From the NCBI RefSeq assembly GCF_014196745.1, contig NZ_JACIEH010000002.1, positions 682,383-746,382 of the forward strand: a stretch of 64,000 nucleotides of DNA, given 5' to 3'. Within the stretch, counting starts at the first letter, position 1, and each line of letters opens with the position of its first letter. The notes beneath the pieces are model-generated. The model was given only the letters and a program-made list of their open reading frames with translations, made no database searches and was not told the origin of the DNA. Source of the stretch: Sphingomonas kyeonggiensis (GTDB lineage: Bacteria > Pseudomonadota > Alphaproteobacteria > Sphingomonadales > Sphingomonadaceae). This document shows, piece after piece, positions 8,074-15,373 of this stretch. Both the position numbers and the translations under genes were made by a program.

Positions 8074-8436
8074 ATGACCCTTAATGCCTATCAGGCAGCC
8101 CGTGCCCGGGCTGAAACGCCGCGCTCGGCAGAGCTCAGGCTGTTGGGCGAGATCACCGGCGAGATGATGGAAGCGGAAGAGCGTGGCCTGAAGGGCGCGC
8201 TGCTGATGCCGGCGCTGCACCGCAATCGCCAGATGTGGAACGCCTTCTCCAACGATTGCAACGATCCGAACAACGGCCTGCCGCGCGATCTGCGCGCCCA
8301 GATCGTCTCGATCGGCCTGTGGGTGGATCGCTTCACCAGCGACGTCATTGCCGGTCGCGAGCGGATCCGCGAGCTGATCGAAGTCAACCGCACGATCATG
8401 GAAGGTCTGCGCGTCCCGCAACGCGTCGCCGCCTGA
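8074..8436 (+). CDS. flaF: FlaF flagellar biosynthesis regulator
   Basis: This 120-residue protein matches FlaF, an alphaproteobacterial protein that promotes flagellin synthesis and secretion in opposition to FlbT. It begins MTLNAYQAARARAETPRSAE and carries the conserved core helices LLGEITGEM, RNRQMWNAFSNDC, GLPRDLRAQIVSIGLWV and a VNRTIMEGL segment near the end. The ATG at 8074 is preceded by GGAGC at good spacing. An in-frame ATG at 8047 would overlap the promoter element and is less likely. It is followed by a strong terminator, so it is probably monocistronic. No flbT or flagellin gene is visible. Confidence 0.88.
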   Translation: MTLNAYQAARARAETPRSAELRLLGEITGEMMEAEERGLKGALLMPALHRNRQMWNAFSNDCNDPNNGLPRDLRAQIVSIGLWVDRFTSDVIAGRERIRELIEVNRTIMEGLRVPQRVAA

Positions 8437-8452
8437 TCTCACGATCCTGCTC

Positions 8453-8489
8453 AAAAAGGGCGCCCGGCGAAAGCCGCGGCGCCCTTTTT
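8453..8489 (+). terminator. Bidirectional intrinsic terminator after flaF
   Basis: A run of five A is followed by a long GC-rich hairpin with a GAAA tetraloop (GGGCGCC-CGGC-GAAA-GCCG-C-GGCGCCC) and a run of five T. It can end transcription on both strands and isolates flaF from the DUF1294 gene. Confidence 0.88.
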
Positions 8490-8520
8490 CGTTGTGGTCG
8501 ATAGCGGCTAGGAGCAGCCG

Positions 8521-8799
8521 ATGCTCGTCGCCGCCTTCACCTGGATACTTCTCGTCAATTTCTGGACGATCCTGCGCTTCTGGCAGGACAAGAGGCGCGC
8601 GATCGCCGGTGCGCGGCGCATTCCCGAAGCCGATCTGCTCGGCCTCGCCCTGATCGGCGGATCGCCGGGGGCCCTCGCCGCGCGGCGGCTGTTCCGCCAC
8701 AAGACCCGCAAGCAACCCTTCACCACCTGGCTCTGGCTGATCGCGCTGGCGCAGATGGGGTGCGGGGCAGGGTTGCTGGCCTTCATTCTGCGGGGCTGA
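8521..8799 (+). CDS. DUF1294 small membrane protein
   Basis: This 92-residue inner-membrane protein belongs to the DUF1294 family. It has an N-terminal membrane segment, the family core LIGGSPGALAARRLFRHKTRKQPF (positions about 45-68, split here by a turn) and a C-terminal membrane segment. The family has no known function. The gene lies alone between two terminators, downstream of flaF and convergent with the first chemoreceptor, so it is unlikely to be part of the motility system. The start follows GGAGCAG at a usable distance. Confidence 0.82.
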   Translation: MLVAAFTWILLVNFWTILRFWQDKRRAIAGARRIPEADLLGLALIGGSPGALAARRLFRHKTRKQPFTTWLWLIALAQMGCGAGLLAFILRG

Positions 8800-8810
8800 G
8801 CCGCCAAGGA

Positions 8811-8842
8811 AAAGGGCGCCCCGGCCGAAGCCGGGACGCCCC
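8811..8842 (-). terminator. Intrinsic terminator of the chemoreceptor genes
   Basis: Read on the minus strand, a GGGCG-T-CCCGGC stem with a TTCG loop is followed by TTTT. It lies 25 bases past the stop of the first chemoreceptor, and it also separates the convergent DUF1294 gene. Confidence 0.8.
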
Positions 8843-8866
8843 CATTTCCTGCGTCGAGGACAGGGC

Positions 8867-10753
8867 TCAGAAGCTCGCCCAGTCGTCCCCGCCGTCCATC
8901 GCCGCGGCCGGAAGGGCCTTCACCGGCGAAACATAGCCACCGGCCTTCTTCGCGGCCGGCTTCGGCGCGCGCGTGGCGGGCGTCGGGGCCGGACGGGCCG
9001 CCGGGCGCACCGCCGTGGCGGCGCCGACGGTGAAGCGGCTGGCCTGTTCCGAAAGCGCATTCACTTCCGTGTTCAGGTTGCGCGCCGCCGCCGAGGTTTC
9101 CTCGACCATCGCCGCGTTCTGCTGCGTGGTCTGGTCCATCGTGCCGATCGCAGTGCTGATCTGGGTGATCGCAGCCGACTGGGCCTGGTTGTCCGCGGCC
9201 ATCTCCGCGAGCAGCGTGTGCACTTCGCCCACGTCGCTCGAGATGTTGGCCAGGGCACCGTCGACCTTCTGCACCGCGTCCACGGCCGAGACGATGTCGG
9301 TCTGGGTGGCGGTCAGCTGATCACGGGCGCGACCAGCTTCTTCCTCGGCGCGCATGGCGAGCGCCGAGACGAGATCGGCGACCACCGCGAAGCCGCGGCC
9401 GGCTTCACCGGCACGGCCGGCTTCGACGGCGGCATTCATCGCGAGGACGCGGGTCTGGAAGGCGATCTTGTCGAGGCCTTCGATGACCGAGTCGATGCCC
9501 TTGGCGCTGTCGCTGACGCGGGTCATCGCCTGCATCGCCTCATCGGCGATCGCGCGGCCGCCCGAGACAGTGCTGATCGCGCCGTCCGCGCGCTCCACGG
9601 TGCGGCTGGACGAGCCCGCCATCACCTTCAGGCGCTCGTCCATCTGGCTGATCGCGGCCGAAGTCTCCTCGAGCGACGCCGCGTTGCTCTCGGTGCGGCG
9701 GGCGAGATCTTCCGAAGCCTGGGCGATCTCGGTCGAGCCGGTGTTGATCGTCGCGGCCGATTCCATCACCGAGCCGATCAGCGTGCGCAGGCTGCCGACA
9801 GCTTCGTTGAAGTTGGTCTTGAGCTGGATGTACTCGCCCGTGAACTCACGGCTGATCGTCGCGGTCAGGTCACCCTTGGCGAGCTCGCCGAGATTGTGGC
9901 CGAGCGTCTCGACGACCATCTTCTGCTCCGCATCGGCCTTGGCCTTGGCCGCTGCGGCAGCTTCCTGCGCCTGGGCGGTGTCACGGAAGACCAGCACGGT
10001 CTTGGCCATTTCGCCCAGCTCGTCGCCGCGATCGGTGCCCGGCACCTCGACGCGGTTGTTGCCGCCGGCAAGGGTGCGCATCGTGTCCTGCAGGCGTGCC
10101 AGCGGCTGGGTGATACCTGAGCGCGACACGACAAAGGCGATGCCGATCGCCAGCAGGGTCGAGATGATGCTGATCGTCAGCATCAGCGTCGAGGTCGCGT
10201 CCGCCGAGGCCGAAAGCTTGTCGGATTCGGTCTTGCTGTCGGCGATGATCGAGTCGTTGAACTTGACCATGTCCGTCGCGAGCGCTTCGACCAGCGGGTC
10301 CATCTCGGCCAGCGTTGCGCGTGCTTCGACGTCCTGGTTGCGCAGGCCGTACTGGATGGCGCGGGCGGCGAGTTCGTGAACCTTGGTCATCCGCGTGCGG
10401 AAGTCCTCGACCTGCGGCTTCAGGTCCGGCTGGAGCTGGATCGCGCTGTCGAACAGCTTGTTCGCCGATTCATAGTTGCTCTTCTCGATGCCAACCGTGT
10501 CGCGGGCGATCTGCGTGCTGCCGTCATAGGCGAGCGCGCGATAGGCGGTGTAGGCGATGTCCGTGCCGCGGCGATTGGCACGGGCCATCGCAGTGGAGAC
10601 GGGCATGCGCTCCTCGACCAGCGCCGAATATTTGCCGGTGATCGTGTTGAGGGCGTTGGTGCCGAACAGCGACACGGCGAAACCCACCGCCGCGATCATG
10701 ATCACGAGCGCGAGGATCTTGGTTGGAATCTTGAACTTCGCGAGAAGGTTCAT
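8867..10753 (-). CDS. Methyl-accepting chemotaxis protein 1
   Basis: This 628-residue transmembrane receptor has TM1 at about 13-32, a periplasmic four-helix-type sensor (33-189), TM2 at about 190-210, HAMP to about 264, and a cytoplasmic signalling coiled coil. The hairpin tip is present (AFQTRVLAMNAAVEAGRAGE, 431-450). The CheW/CheA-contact stretch that is usually EVRxLAxRS reads LVSALAMRA (460-468). An Ala/Pro-rich tail ends in DDWASF, which resembles the CheR/CheB tether NWETF. It shares almost its whole signalling domain with the next receptor, so the two look like a tandem duplication. A single start at 10753 has AGGAG eight bases upstream. Confidence 0.93.
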   Translation of the reverse strand: MNLLAKFKIPTKILALVIMIAAVGFAVSLFGTNALNTITGKYSALVEERMPVSTAMARANRRGTDIAYTAYRALAYDGSTQIARDTVGIEKSNYESANKLFDSAIQLQPDLKPQVEDFRTRMTKVHELAARAIQYGLRNQDVEARATLAEMDPLVEALATDMVKFNDSIIADSKTESDKLSASADATSTLMLTISIISTLLAIGIAFVVSRSGITQPLARLQDTMRTLAGGNNRVEVPGTDRGDELGEMAKTVLVFRDTAQAQEAAAAAKAKADAEQKMVVETLGHNLGELAKGDLTATISREFTGEYIQLKTNFNEAVGSLRTLIGSVMESAATINTGSTEIAQASEDLARRTESNAASLEETSAAISQMDERLKVMAGSSSRTVERADGAISTVSGGRAIADEAMQAMTRVSDSAKGIDSVIEGLDKIAFQTRVLAMNAAVEAGRAGEAGRGFAVVADLVSALAMRAEEEAGRARDQLTATQTDIVSAVDAVQKVDGALANISSDVGEVHTLLAEMAADNQAQSAAITQISTAIGTMDQTTQQNAAMVEETSAAARNLNTEVNALSEQASRFTVGAATAVRPAARPAPTPATRAPKPAAKKAGGYVSPVKALPAAAMDGGDDWASF

Positions 10754-10827
10754 GTCTTTACTCCTGCGAAGAAGCGGGCTCCGAAAAGCCCGCTTCCTCA
10801 GTTAACTAGGGTCGATGCGTCATGGCG

Positions 10828-12717
10828 TCAGAACGAGGTCCAGTCCTCGTCACCGCCACTGGCAACAGGCGTGGCGATGGGCAGGGCCTTCACCGGCGAA
10901 ACATAAGTCGAGTTGTTCCTGGCGACCGGCTTGGCCGGCCGCGAAGGGGAGGGCGTGGGGGCAGGGCGCGCCGCCGGGCGAACCGCGGTAGCGGCGCCGA
11001 CGGTGAAGCGGCTGGCCTGCTCGGCGAGCGAGCTGACTTCCGAGCTCAGGTTGCGCGCGGCGGCTGAGGTCTGCTCGACCATCGCGGCATTCTGCTGGGT
11101 GCCCTGGTCCATCGTGCCGATCGCGGCGCTGATCTGGGTGATCGCAGTCGACTGGGCCTGGTTGTCGGTCGCCATTTCGGCGAGCAGCGTGTGCACTTCG
11201 CTCACGTCGCCCGAGATGTTGGCGAGCGCGCCATCGACCTTCTCGACCATCTCCACCGCCGCGACGATGTCGGTCTGGGTGGCGGTCAGCTGATCGCGAG
11301 CGCGGCCGGCTTCTTCCTCGGCGCGCATCGCGAGGGCGGAAACCAGGTCGGCGACGACGGCGAAGCCGCGGCCCGCCTCGCCGGCACGGCCCGCTTCCAC
11401 CGCGGCGTTCATCGCGAGGACGCGCGTCTGGAACGCGATCTTGTCGAGGCCCTCGATCACGCTGTCGATGCCCTTGGCGCTGTCGGCGACGCGGGTCATC
11501 GCCTGCACGGCTTCGTCGGCGATCGCGCGGCCGCCCGAGACGGTGCTGATCGCGCCGTCGGCACGCGCCACGGTGCGGTCGGCCGAACCGGCCATCGCCT
11601 TCAGGCGCTCGTCCATCTGGGCGATCGCGGCCGAGGTTTCCTCGAGGCTGGCGGCATTGGCTTCGGTGCGGCGCGCCAGGTCCTCGGAAGCCGAGGCGAT
11701 CTCGCTCGAGCCGGTGTTGATCGCGGCGGTCGATTCCATCACCGATCCGATCAGCGTGCGCAGGCTGGTCACGGCTTCGTTGAAGTTGGTCTTCAGCTCG
11801 GCATAGGCGGCCGGATAGGCAGCAGTGATCTCGGCGGTCAGGTCGCCGCGGCTCAGCGCCTGCAGCGTCTCGCGCAGCGTATCCATCACTTCGCGCAGCT
11901 CGGCGGCCGAGCGCGCATCGGCTTCGGCGCGGGCCTTGGTGCCCAGGCGGAACTGCTCGACGGCATTGGCGATCTGGCCCAGCTCGTCCTTGCGGTCACG
12001 GCTCGGTACCTCGGCCTCGCCACCCTGGGCGAGCACGGTGGTGGCTTCGGTCAGCTTGGCCATCGGATTGGCGACGGTGCGGTTGATCGCGAGCCAGATG
12101 CCGATCAGGCCGCCGAAGGAGACGAGCGACAGCAGGATCGTCATGATCAGCGCCAGGGTCGTCTGGCTCTGGCCATATTCATTGTCCTTGGCCGAGCGAT
12201 CGCGGGTGCGGGTCAGCAGGTTGTCGGCGGCCTCGATCGCGTCGTGCGACTTTTCCTTGCCGACGCCCTTGATCGCCTTGACCGAACCTTCGAGGTCGTT
12301 TGCGGCGCGCAGCTCGAAGATGATCTTGTTCGCGGCGATCAGCTCGGTCGCGCGAGCGCGCAGTCCATCGACGTCGGCGCTGAAGTCATCGCCTGCGACT
12401 TTGCGATAGGCGTCGATGTCGGCGAGCAGCTTGGCTTCGCCCTTGGCGCGGCGTTCGACCAGGCTCGCGGCGTCCTTAGGGGTCGCGGCGTTGTAATAGC
12501 TGTAAACGATGATGCGCAGCTCGCGGATGTCGGCGAGCACGTCGGTCAGGCCGGAAAGCCCGGTGATGCCGTTTTCGACGTGCCGGGTGGCTACGCCGCT
12601 CAGGGTCTTGTTCGACACATAGCCATTGATGCCCAGGCCGAGGACCAGGGTGCCGATCAGGGCGAAGGCCACCAGCATCTTCTTTGCGAGGGGCCAGCTG
12701 TTTATTGTGCCGAGCAT
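10828..12717 (-). CDS. Methyl-accepting chemotaxis protein 2
   Basis: This 629-residue receptor is paralogous to its downstream neighbour, with the same layout: an N-terminal TM (MLVAFALIGTLVLGLGING), a periplasmic four-helix-type domain, a second TM (LALIMTILLSLVSFGGLIGIWL region), HAMP and a signalling hairpin. The sensor domains differ strongly while the signalling domains are nearly identical, so the ligands probably differ. The tip again has LVSALAMRA, and the tail ends in DEDWTSF. I chose the ATG at 12717 because it gives the same length as the paralogue. A longer reading to 12849 crosses the promoter element. A GTG at 12729 also has GGAAG nearby, but too close. Confidence 0.92.
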   Translation of the reverse strand: MLGTINSWPLAKKMLVAFALIGTLVLGLGINGYVSNKTLSGVATRHVENGITGLSGLTDVLADIRELRIIVYSYYNAATPKDAASLVERRAKGEAKLLADIDAYRKVAGDDFSADVDGLRARATELIAANKIIFELRAANDLEGSVKAIKGVGKEKSHDAIEAADNLLTRTRDRSAKDNEYGQSQTTLALIMTILLSLVSFGGLIGIWLAINRTVANPMAKLTEATTVLAQGGEAEVPSRDRKDELGQIANAVEQFRLGTKARAEADARSAAELREVMDTLRETLQALSRGDLTAEITAAYPAAYAELKTNFNEAVTSLRTLIGSVMESTAAINTGSSEIASASEDLARRTEANAASLEETSAAIAQMDERLKAMAGSADRTVARADGAISTVSGGRAIADEAVQAMTRVADSAKGIDSVIEGLDKIAFQTRVLAMNAAVEAGRAGEAGRGFAVVADLVSALAMRAEEEAGRARDQLTATQTDIVAAVEMVEKVDGALANISGDVSEVHTLLAEMATDNQAQSTAITQISAAIGTMDQGTQQNAAMVEQTSAAARNLSSEVSSLAEQASRFTVGAATAVRPAARPAPTPSPSRPAKPVARNNSTYVSPVKALPIATPVASGGDEDWTSF

Positions 12718-12802
12718 TCTGAATTCCACTAGCTTCCGGCCCCCTTCGTGATGGGCGCCGCGATTGAGAGGGGAGCCCTGGCGGGCGCGAAAATACCCCC
12801 TC

Positions 12803-12811
12803 ATTATAGGA
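12803..12811 (-). promoter_or_regulatory. TCCTATAAT promoter-like element of the chemoreceptor pair
   Basis: The minus strand reads TCCTATAAT 86 bases upstream of the second chemoreceptor ATG. It faces an identical plus-strand copy at 12877-12885, giving a symmetrical divergent promoter region. Confidence 0.5.
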
Positions 12812-12876
12812 CGATCGGCGACCCCGTTCCCGGACTGCGTAGTTTCCACAGGGTGGTCTCTGTAGTTTACGGATCA

Positions 12877-12885
12877 TCCTATAAT
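12877..12885 (+). promoter_or_regulatory. TCCTATAAT promoter-like element of the alginate-export gene
   Basis: The plus strand reads TCCTATAAT 30 bases upstream of the ATG at 12915. The match to the motA and chemoreceptor elements suggests that this porin gene is expressed together with motility. Confidence 0.5.
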
Positions 12886-12914
12886 TTCTCGGGTAACCAT
12901 TTCCGGAGTTTCCC

Positions 12915-14255
12915 GTGGCCCGTTCTGTTCGCATTTCCCTCGCCTGCGCAGCGATCCTGCCTTTCGTTTCCGCCGCGCCGGCCCTTGCGCAGGACAAGGT
13001 CAAGGTCAGCCTGACCGGCAGCGTCCGTGCCCGCGCCGAGACGATCGCCGGCCAGTTCCGTCCCAACACGCCGGAGCATGACAGCTTCCTCTCGTTTCGC
13101 ACCGTGGTGGCGGCGAAGGTCGATGTCGGCGCCTTCACGCTGATGGGCGAAGTCGTCGATGCGCGCGGCTATGGCGAGGATGACCGCAGCTCGGTGCGGA
13201 CCAGCGAAATCAACGATCTCGAGCCGGTTCAGGCCTATCTCGCCTGGCGTCCGGTCAAGGGCGTGCAGGTCACCGGCGGCAAGTTCTCGATGGACATCGG
13301 CGCGAGCCGTCTGGTCGGCCGTACCGACTTCCCGAACGGGGTGCCGACCTATCTGGGCGCCAAGGTCGAGGCGAAGGACAAGAACAAGAACCAGTTGATC
13401 CTGTTCTGGACGCGCCCCTTCACCGCGCTGCCCGAAACGCCCGCGGATATCTACGACAACAAGGTCCAACTCGACCGCGCGGCGGAAAACATCGAGTTTT
13501 TCGGCGGAAATGCGATGCTCGCCAAGTTCTATGGCAACACCTCGCTCGAGACCTATGGCTTCCGCCTGATCGAGCATGACCGCACCACCCACCCGACGCG
13601 CAATCGCCGCCTTGTTACCTTCGGCGCGCGCCTGCGCCGGGCGCCCGCCAAGAATGCGCTCGATTACGAAGTGGAAGGGGCGCTGCAGCGCGGCCTGGTG
13701 CGCGCCACCGCCGCGGTCACCGATGTGCGCGATCTCAAGGTCCGCGCCGGCTTCGTCCATGCCGAGACCGGCTGGACCTTCGATGGCAAATGGGCGCCGC
13801 GCGTCGCTGCGTTGTTCGACTATGCGAGCGGCGAGACGGCCAACCCGAACACCTTCACCCGCTTCGACACGCTGTACGGCGCGCGCCGTGCCGATTTCGG
13901 CCCTCTCTCGCTCTATGGCGCGCTCGGCCGGGCCAACATCGTCTCGCCGGGCGTGCGCTTCGAGGCGCGCCCGTCGAAGCGGCTCGACCTCATGGCGTCG
14001 GTGCGCGGTGCCTGGCTCGCCTCGGCGATCGACAGCTTCGCCTCGACCGGCGTGATCGACCGGACCGGCAGGACCGACACCTTCGGCGGCGTCCAGTTCG
14101 AGCTGCGCGCGCGCCGCTGGCTGGTTCCCCAGAAGCTGCGCCTGGAACTGGGTTCGGCCTGGCTCGCCAAGGGGGCATTCCTGCGCGACGCGCCCAATGC
14201 GCCGCGCACCAGCGACACCAAGTTCGTCCACACCGACCTGACCCTCAGCTTCTGA
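12915..14255 (+). CDS. Alginate-export family outer-membrane beta-barrel protein
   Basis: This 446-residue secreted protein has a clear signal peptide (MARSVRISLACAAILPF..., cleavage after APALAQ, about residue 25), then a barrel of alternating amphipathic strands ending in TDLTLSF with a terminal Phe, as expected for Bam-inserted proteins. The pattern LTGSVRARAE, LEPVQAYLAWRPVKGVQVTGGKFSMDIG (split over two strands) and late YGALGRANIVSPG resembles the alginate-export/AlgE family (Alginate_exp). The family contains both exporters and porins, so the substrate is unknown. It is divergent from the chemoreceptors, with which it shares a promoter element. Confidence 0.75.
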   Translation: MARSVRISLACAAILPFVSAAPALAQDKVKVSLTGSVRARAETIAGQFRPNTPEHDSFLSFRTVVAAKVDVGAFTLMGEVVDARGYGEDDRSSVRTSEINDLEPVQAYLAWRPVKGVQVTGGKFSMDIGASRLVGRTDFPNGVPTYLGAKVEAKDKNKNQLILFWTRPFTALPETPADIYDNKVQLDRAAENIEFFGGNAMLAKFYGNTSLETYGFRLIEHDRTTHPTRNRRLVTFGARLRRAPAKNALDYEVEGALQRGLVRATAAVTDVRDLKVRAGFVHAETGWTFDGKWAPRVAALFDYASGETANPNTFTRFDTLYGARRADFGPLSLYGALGRANIVSPGVRFEARPSKRLDLMASVRGAWLASAIDSFASTGVIDRTGRTDTFGGVQFELRARRWLVPQKLRLELGSAWLAKGAFLRDAPNAPRTSDTKFVHTDLTLSF

Positions 14256-14303
14256 TCCGGCTTTGCGGCCAAACCTTTAGGTAGAAGCCCCGGATGGCCG
14301 GAT

Positions 14304-14723
14304 ATGCAGGATTTCGCATATTTCGGTCATCCCACGGGCATCAAGTCCGGGTCGCGAATGTCAGGAAGGCCAGGTGAGCCCGTGTTCCCATTGCTGGTGC
14401 TGATTGTGCGTGAGGCGGGCCTCCGCAGCATGTTGATCGCGCGTCTGTCGATGGCCGGCGCCGATCTCGTCACCCTCGACAATATCGACGATCCCAGTGT
14501 CGAACGCTGGCTCGCCAAGGCGCCCGTGCTGATCATCGACGAGGTCGCGCTGGCCGGACGAGAGGGCGGCGAGGCCGCGTTGCGCGCCGATCCGCGCTGG
14601 CGCGGGATCGCGGTGATCGGGGGAGCGGCGGCCGATCCGGCCATGCCTGCCCGCATAGCCCGTGAGGATGCTGCTGCCGCGATCGAGGCGATGCTGCCCG
14701 GCTGGGGCTATCCGGAGCCCTGA
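14304..14723 (+). CDS. Hypothetical protein, possibly a degenerate receiver domain
   Basis: This protein of up to 139 residues is not in a family I can name. The core LLVLIVREAGLRSMLIARLSMAGADLVTL, then APVLIIDEVALAG and GIAVIGGAAADPAMPARIAREDA, follows the alternating strand/helix order of a response-regulator receiver. A phosphorylatable Asp in the usual place is replaced by the context IIDEV, and the final Lys is not evident. An ATG at 14358 is an alternative start. It precedes, in convergent orientation, the FixJ-like gene. Confidence 0.45.
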   Translation: MQDFAYFGHPTGIKSGSRMSGRPGEPVFPLLVLIVREAGLRSMLIARLSMAGADLVTLDNIDDPSVERWLAKAPVLIIDEVALAGREGGEAALRADPRWRGIAVIGGAAADPAMPARIAREDAAAAIEAMLPGWGYPEP

Positions 14724-14724
14724 C

Positions 14725-14750
14725 GGCCAGGGTCCGTGCGGACCCCGGCC
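14725..14750. terminator. Hairpin between convergent genes
   Basis: GGCC-A-GGGTCCG and CGGACCC-C-GGCC form a stem with one mismatch and a two-base loop. It lies between the convergent hypothetical gene and the FixJ-like gene. The T run is short, so termination strength is uncertain. Confidence 0.5.
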
Positions 14751-14758
14751 CTGATTCT

Positions 14759-15373
14759 TCAGTTCTTGGGGAACATGCCCGCCGCAAAGGCGATGCGCAG
14801 CGCTTCGGAAAGGCTGCGCACTTCCAGCTTTTCCATCAGGTTGGCGCGGTAGATCTCCACCGTGCGCGGGCTGATGTCGAGTTCATAGGCGATGATCTTG
14901 TTCGATCGCCCTTCGATCAGCCCCTTGAGTACGTCCCTCTCGCGCGGGGAGAGCTTGCCGATCTTGGTTTCGGCGACATTGACCCGGCTTGCCGCCTCAT
15001 TGCCTTCCTCGAGGCGCGAGAAGGCGAGGTCGATCGCCGTCATCAGGAATTCGGCCTCATAGGGCTTCTCGATGAAATCGAGCGCGCCGGCCTTCATCGC
15101 CTGCACCGCCAGCCCGACATTGCCCTGCCCGGTGAGGATGATCGCGACGAACTTGGGATCGTTGCCCACCGACTGAAGCACGTCCAGGCCGGTCGATCCC
15201 GGCATGTGGAAATCGAGCAGCAGCACGCCCGGATCGAGGTCCGGCAGCGATTCCAGGAAAATGTCGCCCGAGCGGAAGGCCCGGATCACCAGATCTGATC
15301 GGAGAGAAAGGAGGCTGTGCAGCGAGGCACGGACGGCATCGTCGTCGTCCACGATATAGACCGTTTTTGTCAT
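14759..15373 (-). CDS. FixJ-family response regulator
   Basis: This 204-residue two-domain regulator has a receiver with VYIVDDDDAVRASL at the N-terminus, the phosphorylation site in LLLDFHMPG (Asp about 54) and a conserved Lys in FIEKPYEAEF, and then a LuxR/FixJ-type HTH (LSPRERDVLKGLIEGRSNKIIAYELDIS region, continued by PRTVEIYRANLMEKL). The gene begins one base after the stop of the histidine kinase, so the two form one cognate unit. In the FixJ family such proteins activate transcription when phosphorylated. Whether it answers to oxygen here is unknown, because no haem PAS is obvious in the kinase. Confidence 0.92.
   Translation of the reverse strand: MTKTVYIVDDDDAVRASLHSLLSLRSDLVIRAFRSGDIFLESLPDLDPGVLLLDFHMPGSTGLDVLQSVGNDPKFVAIILTGQGNVGLAVQAMKAGALDFIEKPYEAEFLMTAIDLAFSRLEEGNEAASRVNVAETKIGKLSPRERDVLKGLIEGRSNKIIAYELDISPRTVEIYRANLMEKLEVRSLSEALRIAFAAGMFPKN

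Noticed and set aside
10771..10795. GAAGCGGGC hairpin between the two chemoreceptor genes as a terminator
   Set aside because: A 9 bp stem is present, but it lacks a T run on the minus strand. The two genes are 74 bases apart and may be cotranscribed, so I did not call it a terminator.
12718..12849. Longer form of the second chemoreceptor
   Set aside because: The extra 44 residues contain no signal or membrane segment and cross the TCCTATAAT element. The shorter form matches the paralogue in length.
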